Source: Arenicola marina (lineage: Eukaryota > Annelida > Polychaeta > Arenicolidae). Taken from it: a stretch of DNA of 64,000 nt. The stretch's first letter is position 1; every line of letters begins with the position of its first letter. Position numbers and translations under genes: made by a program. A model generated the notes under the pieces. It made no database searches and was not told the DNA's origin. It saw only the letters and a program-made list of their open reading frames with translations. The DNA lies in assembly GCA_964019135.1 (NCBI GenBank), contig OZ025249.1, positions 31,633,759 through 31,697,758 of the forward strand, read 5' to 3'. Shown here in pieces: positions 56,408 through 64,000 of this stretch.

Positions 56408-58030
56408 CTGAGGAGAAAAATGCATACACGGTTACTGTTACATTGTTGTCAACATAGGCAAATGGTGCTGATTACGATATGTCAATAGTGTAACAAGTAG
56501 TGCTGATTAGTGCTAAATATGTCACATATGATGTCTTCGGTTGTCCGACCAGCCGATGCAATTTATATTATTCGGTTGTTGAATCAAAATTTGAGCGCTG
56601 GTAACGCATCTAGCCACCAACTAGATAGTGCATGCAATATTTTTTTTTTGCCAATTTTTCTTGAAATCGGGTAAAAGGGACCTTGTGTCATCGCTACACT
56701 TTGAGCATGGCTCCGTGTCCCCGTACCTCTGTCAAAGATATAGAATGAAATATTGCAAAATAATAGCTTGTTCGTAAAGTGATAGCGTGTTGATAATAAA
56801 CCTGCGTTTTACTTTTTGATGACTTGTTCTGTGGCCAATTTTCTTTTGTCTTTGGAGGCTCGTTCGTTACTGTTGGAGCGAACCATTGTTTCAGCGTTTC
56901 TCACATATAAGTCCTGCTTACCAGTTAGTAAAATGATCAATTTTCGTGTGGTTTAAAGATGGACCCTTTTGAACGACGATTATGGCAAGCGAAATTTATT
57001 AATTGTGCCCCACTGCCGTCTATCGTCTTACGTAGACGGACGGATGCGAACCTGTCGACACTAGTTTTGGTCGTCAAAGCTCTTCACCTCACATAACTTA
57101 ATGAAGTCCCTAAAATTAATAAGTCGCTCATTAGGTGTGCTGAAATTCTACATGCGAAATAAAGCAATCGTTAATCATATCATTTCCAGACCAAAGCCAA
57201 TTTTGACTTGCTTGCGGTGTTTTAAATTAGTTTTGACTCCGACGCGTATCGTCCTCTGGCTTCACCCCTTTGCTGCATCATATTCGCTGCTCCATCATGC
57301 AGGTACCGTTAATTATTTAGCCTATTTTGAATACGTTGACGGCCGCATCCTATGATTAATTATCAGGCTTTGTTCTTGAAATGCTGACATTTGAACTTCG
57401 CTAAAAAAAATGCCGATCATTAACCTTTCGATTAACGAGCTAGCGGATGTGTGGTAGCTTATCTTCATGGGCGTTACACATTGGTAACAAATGTATGTTT
57501 TGCTCTCAAACTAACGAGCTCGGGCATATCTGCTCCATGCAAAGATGCCTCCACACCAAGCAAGCGTCCAACTTAGGCGAGTAGTCATGGGGCGGTATTC
57601 ATGATAATGGCACATGCTACGTACAAAGAGTGTGGTTTCACGATAGCCGTTTGAGCTCGTGGTGGTACTGTTGACTATCCTGATATGATGGGTAGACCTA
57701 GTTAAATGCTCGCTTTATTAAGATCATAATCCAGAAATGAAATTTAATATCATTTTTTAGCACTTCCTACTTTAGAAAACCTACCTTCCGGGTGAATATT
57801 TTTCATTTTTTACCTACTGAACATTCGACAAATGTGCCACTTCTGTAGATTTGCGTCACGCTGGATATGGTTTATCAATGCGGCCCCGGTTATTACCCAT
57901 TACCCGCTAATGAGCTTTAAGTGCTGTTCCATGAGGTTTCCCCGCGGCCTAGGATGTAGCGTCCGCTTACGTCCGACTGCGCTCAGGCCAGTGGCATGTG
58001 ATACGAAGATGCGCTTCCAACCTATATATA
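56408..58030 (-). other. Upstream of the GCNT-like exon, no exon identified
   Basis: AT-rich unique sequence. An N-terminal exon of the glycosyltransferase is expected somewhere to the right of 56407, but no short coding exon could be placed with confidence. Confidence 0.4.
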
Positions 58031-58290
58031 CCGGCGCGATAGCTCAGTGGGTTAGAGCGCTCGCATGGAGTGCTCTGGCCACATGAGAGCCTAACGGCAC
58101 ATGGATCGGTGGTTCGCGCCCCGCTGTGGCCAGGTCTGTGTGGTCGCAGGATAAAGATCCCATGTCTTTCTTCGTAAAGAGTAGAGGGTTACCCCCGGGG
58201 ACATGGCTCAACCCTCCCTTCCTTCTCCCATTGACGCCATATGACCAAATATGGTTAAAGCGTCCTGAATAACCAACTAACCAACCAACC
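58031..58290 (+). mobile_element. tRNA-derived SINE, full-length copy
   Basis: The head GGCGCGATAGCTCAGTGGGT carries the A box and GGTTCGCGCCCC (58111) the B box. The body AGGATAAAGATCCCATGTCT and the end GCGTCCTGAATAACCAAC lead to an AACC-repeat tail. AACCTATATATA flanks both ends (58019-58030 and 58287-58298), followed by a (TA)n run. Other copies: 59764, 22590, 6058. Confidence 0.92.
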
Positions 58291-58322
<32 letters not shown>

Positions 58323-59763
58323 CAGGCTCTCATCTCTTTCTCTTCGAAGGAGTTCGGGTATTCCAACGCAGACGTACATAGTTCTTTCTACTTTGACCTT
58401 TCCCATTTTCACGTTATGACCTAGGGGGAAACGCGTTCTACTAAAAACGGGAACCAATATGGCATATACTTCAGGGACTTTTATACTTCAGGAGCTGTTA
58501 TACTTCAGGAACACGAGATCGTAGCTGGTGAGACGATCGCCTAGGCCTACGAGTCTCTGACGCACCGCCCGGCTGTATTACATTCACGGCGGTGACAGAA
58601 AACAATAAACAGAACTGCTGTGTGTGTTGATCGAGTCGACTACATGTACCTACATACACATGCATCTCATGGCGATGTAACCTTTTTAGACGTCTTTGGA
58701 GATCATGAGTTCAAACATTGCATTGTTGCCATGGGAGAAATCAATGGTCAACACCCTGCATGTACTGCTCTGCTTTTCTGTTTCAAGTCGATGGCGAATA
58801 GTGGTATACAGGTGCTTCCATTCCGTCTTACGGCTGGCAGCTGAGTCTGGGCAATGCTTAATATATTTTTTTATTTCGTTTTCCCAGGGGGGTCCGGGGC
58901 CAGTCTTGCCCCATGTGTGCACACAAAAGTTGGCGTAAGCCGTCAGTTTGACAGCCCTTCCGTGTATCGTGGCTATGCATGTAATACACATGGACGGCGT
59001 CTGTTGTTTATTGCGTCAATAGAGGTGCCGGCCGCTGACCGGCGCGGTACCGCCCGGTGCGTGTCGTGGTCCCGGCTCGACAGGTGTACAGCTGTGTGTC
59101 GTTAAGCTGTCTGGCGAGAGTTATGGCGAGAGTCATGGCGCCACAAACGGAAGATAACGGGCCGCCTCGAGATAATAAACGACGATTGGCCTCGAGTCCT
59201 GGGCGGCCAGTTATTGAAGGAAGGTATAATGCGGCGGACTGTGGGGCAGTAAACTATAAGCAGTTGAGGTCATTTGTCGAAGGTGGATTTCTTATGTGAT
59301 GTCGGGAAAAGTGGAGTCTGCATTTTCCTGGTGTTTGGCTATTAAAACTGAACGTTACAGCGAGTGGGAACCACAAGACATCATGGATTCTTTAAATATA
59401 AATGATGTTGTTGAACTTGTTCTAATGGTATAAAGAAATGTATTGTACAATATACACTGTTAAAGTGAATGTGTATTGATGATGACACCTTTTCTTGGCC
59501 GTCTAACGGTATGTGGGACAACGGGACTTCGCCACAGAGGAAGATTCACATAACATAAAGTGGAATACTTAAACAAACGCAGGATGACTGAACTCGCTTT
59601 CGTATAACGTTTTGACCTTGTATCAATAAGATATTGATTTAGCAATGGCGCAAATCTCACAAACTCGGCCTTTCTGTGTTTATTCTGTGGACCTGTTGTC
59701 CGAATGCCCTCAGAATGCCTGTCTGGCCTTGCTGTTCAGCCCCTAGATTGTACTTGTGATTAT

Positions 59764-59990
59764 AGGTTGGTTGTATATTCAGGACGCTTGAACCAATTCT
59801 GGTAATCTCGCGTCAATTGGAGAAGGAAGGACAACGCGGAGCCATGTCCCCGGTGTAATCCCCTACTCTTTGCGAAGCAGCACATGAGATCTGTATCCTG
59901 TGACCACACATATATGACCACAGCGGGGCTCGAACCACCGACCCACATGCGTCTCAGGTGGCCAGAGCGCTATCGAGCGGTGTCCGGGGA
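59764..59990 (-). mobile_element. tRNA-derived SINE, near full-length, minus strand
   Basis: The minus-strand sequence has GGTTCGAGCCCCGCTGTGG (B box), the AGGATACAGATCTCATGTG body and the GCGTCCTGAATATACAACCA tail. The A-box half is rearranged (GATAGCGCTCTGGCCACCTG), and a 26-bp minisatellite starts right beside the head. Confidence 0.9.
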
Positions 59991-59998
59991 TTATAGCA

Positions 59999-60310
59999 GC
60001 TTCCATACTGTACTGATTGTTGAGGCTTCCATACTGAACTGATTGTTGAGGCTTCCATACTGAACTGATTGTTGAGGCTTCCATACTGTACTGATTGTTG
60101 AGGCTTCCATACTGTACTGATTGTTGAGGCTTCCATGCTGTACTGATTGTTGAGGCTTCCATACTGAACTGACTGTTGAGGCTTCCATACTGTACTGATT
60201 GTTGAGGCTTCCATACTGAACTGACTGTTGAGGCTTCCATACTGTACTGATTGTTGAGGCTTCCATACTGTACTGATTGTTGAGGCTTCCATATTATACT
60301 GATTGTTGCA
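59999..60310. repeat. Minisatellite, 26-bp unit, 12 copies
   Basis: The unit is TTCCATACTGTACTGATTGT then TGAGGC, with TACTGA/AACTGA variants. It starts immediately at the head of the SINE. Overlapping open frames in all three minus-strand frames are by-products. Confidence 0.95.
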
Positions 60311-60521
60311 GTATTCACATTGTTACAACATACAGATTCAACTGATTCGTGCGGCATTGAATTTAACGTGTTTTTCCCTGGATAGAAGACACTTTGTCAC
60401 AAGACACTGCACAGCTCTGCGTGTACCAATGTTGTGGATCTGTAGCCTAACTGGCATTGGTGGATGATCGTGGCGACGATGACCGGACACTCCATGTGTG
60501 GCTATCTAATTTGTGCTTTAT

Positions 60522-60575
60522 TTCAGTGATTCACGGGAATCACTGAAACAAAAGCAGGACAACGACTTTTGTTTC
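60522..60575. other. Two adjacent small hairpins
   Basis: TTTCAGTGATTC and GAATCACTGAAA pair around a 4-base loop. The next bases, GAAACAAAAG and CTTTTGTTTC, pair around a short loop. Position and function are unknown. Confidence 0.5.
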
Positions 60576-60779
60576 ATTGAGATGTTTCCATTGTCCCGTA
60601 AAAGTTGTATCCATAGTGCGCTGATGTTGCCACTATCCGAGTAAGAGTATCCGCCGTCTTCGCGCTAATCCCATGCAAAGACCCAGCCTCGGCCGGGATA
60701 TATAAAACAAACGAGTCGCTGTCGGCTACATCCTTTACCACCCACTCCATCGAGATTGGGACGCTTCCACCTGGCTTGA

Positions 60780-61150
60780 TGAGCACTTACCGGCATCGTG
60801 ATGGGCGCTGGCGGCCCGCTTCAGGGTGCCTCTGTCGGGCCTCGACCCTGGCCGGCCCAGGCGACAGCTGTGCTTGCCCGGCCTGCTTCGGCGCACTCTC
60901 CAGCCAGGCATGGCCGCCCTCTAGCCCTGGAAAGCCACCGCACCCTTCCTGGATGGGCCCCTCCCGACCTTCTAACTGCCTGGCACCATACGCCTTCTGT
61001 TCCCATTCCGGCCGATAGTGGCGGGAGCCGTACGTAGAACACGGAGCCGAGCGTTACTCCCAGCGCTACAGGCCAATCAGCGCGCCCGGCTTCCTTATAC
61101 ATTTTTAAAGGCCGCGCTCCGGGGAGGGTGGAATAATAGCATAATCCAGC
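60780..61150. promoter_or_regulatory. GC-rich island with CCAAT box
   Basis: A strongly CpG-rich stretch. GGCCAATCAGCGCGCC (CCAAT at 61073-61077) is followed by TATACATTTTTAAAGGCCGC. It could be a plus-strand promoter, or the promoter of the GCNT-like gene on the minus strand. No exon is visible beside it. Confidence 0.35.
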
Positions 61151-62532
61151 CACTCACCCACCCACCCACCCACCATCCTCCCTCCTCCCTCCTCCTTCCT
61201 CTCCCTCCTGCCTCTTGCCACATCCCTCACTGACCCAAGGCTATACTCTGGCTATATCCGACCAGATTGTATCCATTTTATACCATGTGTCTTTACTGCG
61301 ATTCATTTTCTGCATCGATGGCACGATTTAGACGACCGGGAGACCTTGCACATGGAACGGTGAACCGCACCGACTGAACGCCAGTCCCGAAGTTCAAGCT
61401 TGGCTTTCCTTGGGTCTTTCTGTGTTTTTTTTTATTCTGTCGGTAACACAGCGCTCCAAAACAATTGATGATGAATTATGCGAATACCCACTTTTTGGAG
61501 ACCTCTGGGGTCGACTAACAAGTTGGAACTGAAAAAACACATGGCCAATTTGATTGAAAGTCTGTCAATTCGCTTAAAAAAGTTACCAGTGACAACCAAG
61601 CCAGCGAGAGGCTGACGTGTTGACAGGGGATAGACTTGCTCCGAATGTAAAACTGTAACGGATAAACCATGACTGAGTGCCTGGAATTTTATTAGAACAG
61701 AGTGGGCTAATAGTTGAAAGAGACGTCGGTACCATGTTCATTGAGCCTCCTCGTGTCTTTTTGTCGTCACGGGCGGTTAATTAATTTCTTGTGCCCCCCC
61801 CCCCAGGGCATTAGAAAAACGAGATGTCACTCGCCAAATGAGTCTATCGTTCGTCATCTCCATCCACTGAGCCTCCCCCCCCCCCTACCCCTCGTATTTC
61901 CCGCTTCGTTTGCTAATATTCATGTTAGACTGACGAAACGCGTGGATAACGAAAACTTTCTTTCGTCGCCGGAGGGCGGAGGAAGTCGTCGGGCCTTTCG
62001 CCGGCGGGCGGAGGGAGGCGGTGGGCCATCGCCAGCGCGATGGATGCTCCCGTATTTAATCAAGGAGGTTGAAGGATATTGATTGCCACATATATTCAAT
62101 GGAGACTGACCCCCTATGGAAATGACGCTGGTAGCGCCCAAAGCATTTACAGCACTATTAGCCCCTCGGTGTGGCGAGGGACAGTCTCGTGGTGGCCAAT
62201 GACCGCGGGAGGAAGGCCGTTGAAGACCGGGTGAGAAGGGGCCACGGGGAGTGGTGGGGGTTAGCGTGGGATAGGGAGGGGGGTGGCAGGAGGAGCGGGT
62301 TACCCTCACAACGGTCGGGCAATGGTCGCTTTGGTTTGTCCCCCTGGTAAGTGACGAGGGAGTTAGCCAGCTGTATTGTGGATAACGTCATTTGTCTTCA
62401 ACTATAGAGGGATGTTCCTTGCCGCTGCGCCTGGCCCTGGGCTGACGCTGAGAAGACCTAAAGACCTTTGCCGCTGTTGAAGTTTTTTTTGTCTATGCAT
62501 CTATCAGGTGTAATTTTGTTTATGCGTTCAAC
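61151..62532. other. No recognised gene
   Basis: C-rich low-complexity stretch (61150-61215), two C runs (near 61794 and 61876) and a GC-rich patch (61960-62300). No exon recognised. Confidence 0.4.
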
Positions 62533-62768
62533 TTTGATCTTTCGAATATAGTGGCACTATCTCTTTAGGCTGTCCAGTAGCGGTTGTTTGCTTTGATCTT
62601 TCGAATATAGTGGCACTATCTCTTTAGGCTGTCCAGTAGCGGTTGTTTGCTTTGATCTTTCGAATAGAGTGGCACTATCTCTTTAGGCTGTCCAGTAGCG
62701 GTTGTTTGCTTTGATCTTTCGAATATAGTGGCACTATCTCTTTAGGTTGTCCAGTAGCGGTTGTTTGA
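62533..62768. repeat. Tandem repeat, 59-bp unit, four copies
   Basis: Units start at 62533, 62592, 62651 and 62710 with TTTGATCTTTCGAATATAGT. They are almost identical, which implies recent amplification. Confidence 0.97.
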
Positions 62769-64000
62769 AGCACCCTTTGATGTGATAATCGTGTCACATA
62801 GAACTAAATCCGTCATAATTTTCTTTCCGGAAAGATTTATGTGGTGCCATGTCTTTAATATCTATTCGCTATTCCTGTTATTGTGACGAACTTCCCAAAG
62901 TAAATCTTCCACTGATTTGTCTTACTTTGGCTCGCCGATTTGTTGGACATTTCGGGACACACACGTCTCCGTTTTACATGCACTACAAGAATAGATGCTA
63001 CTATCAGATTTTTGTTATGGTTCATGATTCAGACCAGCACGCAGTACCACCACGATCTGTGGTACCACAGAAATGCCGCAGTGGGTGCATTTAAAAAGTA
63101 GGGAGAGAATGAATGTGTTTTGTTCTCTTGACATGTGCGTGAGAATTGTCGTATTGTCGTCTGCTCGCGGGTATTAAGGCCATTTGTGTCCCGCAGCCTC
63201 TTTCATTGGCGCGTCGTGTGAGTCGTGGGGGTCAGAGTAAGGTCGTACCGTGGCTGGGACGCGTGGGTTGCTGCTGGTTCGGAGAACGCAGAGCTATGTG
63301 ATCACGTGCGGTAATAATCGACATGGCGACTGTGTCGGCAGTGATAAGGCGACCGGTCGATCCGGGCGGGACAGCCCCAATCAATAGCTCAAAATGCAAT
63401 TGCGTCCTTTCGGCCTCGACTCTGATGGACAATGACAACCATTTGTGAGTGAGCTCGCTGTGGCCGTGGAATCAGAAAATCGCTCTGGGAACGCCGTTTT
63501 GTCGATGATGGACTGGGGTTTTGTAGGCCCGGAGCCAAAAAATGGATTCTGGTTGTACAGGGAACACGCGTCTTTGTTCCGCATTCGTTGCGCTTTTGGC
63601 TGATGTGTAAAGCGAAGCGTTTGTTACTCTGATTTGACCTAATGCGAAATCACAGACTGAAGCATTATCTTGCAAAAACACGTTGCGCAGTGACCTTTTT
63701 GTTCAGAGCTTCGTTAGGAGGCTAAATACCTAAGTTTTGCTCGAGTTTGTGAAATCTCTCACAACATCTCTGCATGTTTATCAGCCCCGTTCCCTCTCTC
63801 CCCTTTTCCTGACATGAAACATGTGAATCAGGTCTTAAAGCCGCATCTGTGACTGTTAGTACTATCAACAGACTCGTTTGACCTACCTAACGGAGTGAAC
63901 ATTCGTCATAATAACAGACTTGACAGATCCGGCTTCTGGAACTTTCCTCGATATCTAAACCTGGGGTTTGACGCAACATTACAGAACGCTCCTTGTCATA
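62769..64000. other. No recognised gene
   Basis: Unique sequence. Short open frames on both strands lack recognisable domains, and no RTF2 3' exon was found here. Confidence 0.4.

Noticed and set aside
53931-56429. The open-frame ATG at 56427-56429 as the certain start of the GCNT-like protein
   Set aside because: The first codons overlap a strong polypyrimidine-AG acceptor, so they are probably intronic. The exon is taken from 56407.
58031-58125. A functional tRNA gene
   Set aside because: A and B boxes are present, but the sequence between them does not form a tRNA cloverleaf, and it continues into a SINE body and tail flanked by target duplications.
59863-60357. 164-codon frame with repeated SVQYGSLNNQ motif
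   Set aside because: It is a 26-bp repeat read in three frames, overlapping a SINE.
60574-60786. Possible small exon on the minus strand with plausible codon use
   Set aside because: No recognisable family and no clear acceptor and donor pair. Left unannotated.

Overview
The window is animal nuclear DNA: spliced genes with GT-AG introns, long introns full of transposons, tRNA-derived SINEs and large minisatellites. I recognise four protein genes. They are the first coding exon of a laminin alpha chain (LAMA3/5 class, minus strand), a complete UDP-glucose 4-epimerase gene (GALE, minus strand, 8 constitutive coding exons plus one alternative pair), the first five coding exons of replication termination factor 2 (RTF2, plus strand), and a GT14 beta-1,6-GlcNAc-transferase of GCNT7 type (minus strand). 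From memory, RTF2 and GCNT7 overlap on opposite strands on human 20q13 and LAMA5 lies on the same arm. That shared gene set, and a minisatellite that starts exactly on a 5' splice site (a type I recall being reported in amphioxus as 'mirage' minisatellites), point to an invertebrate chordate, most likely a lancelet. The species call is an inference.

Layout. 1-2362 is laminin intron 1 and 2363-2770 is laminin exon 1. 2771-13440 is intergenic, with a SINE, small inverted-repeat elements and two neighbouring minisatellites (about 30-bp and 48-bp units). 15855-25900 is GALE. 26-34 kb holds inverted-repeat transposons and a head-to-head array of a 190-bp unit. RTF2 exon 1 is at 35180. Its first intron contains a 9.4-kb element with 103-104-bp terminal inverted repeats and a 9-bp target duplication, which itself holds a 4-kb tandem duplication and younger insertions. 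RTF2 exons 2-5 are at 46822-48832. The later RTF2 exons are not visible in the window, and the antisense GCNT7-like gene (53931-56407) lies downstream of exon 5, so it may be nested in an RTF2 intron. 58-64 kb holds two SINEs, two short minisatellites and a GC-rich promoter-like island.

Most notable points. (1) GALE has two adjacent, homologous, equal-length 98-nt exons separated by a 46-nt intron. Including both would shift the frame, so they should be mutually exclusive, and they cover the NAD-adenine-binding loop. (2) The donor site of another GALE exon has been amplified into 49 tandem 47-bp copies, each carrying an intact hairpin-embedded donor, and a second GALE donor is repeated about three times. 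(3) A family of tiny foldback elements (50-99 bp, ends TAGCCT/AGGCTA, 9-bp target duplications) includes one insertion proven by an empty site in the sister copy of the 4-kb duplication. (4) The GCNT7-like enzyme carries a 360-residue acidic, His-rich tail.

Functionally, GALE supplies UDP-Gal, UDP-GalNAc and UDP-GlcNAc, and the GT14 enzyme would use UDP-GlcNAc. Nothing in the sequence shows that they are co-regulated.
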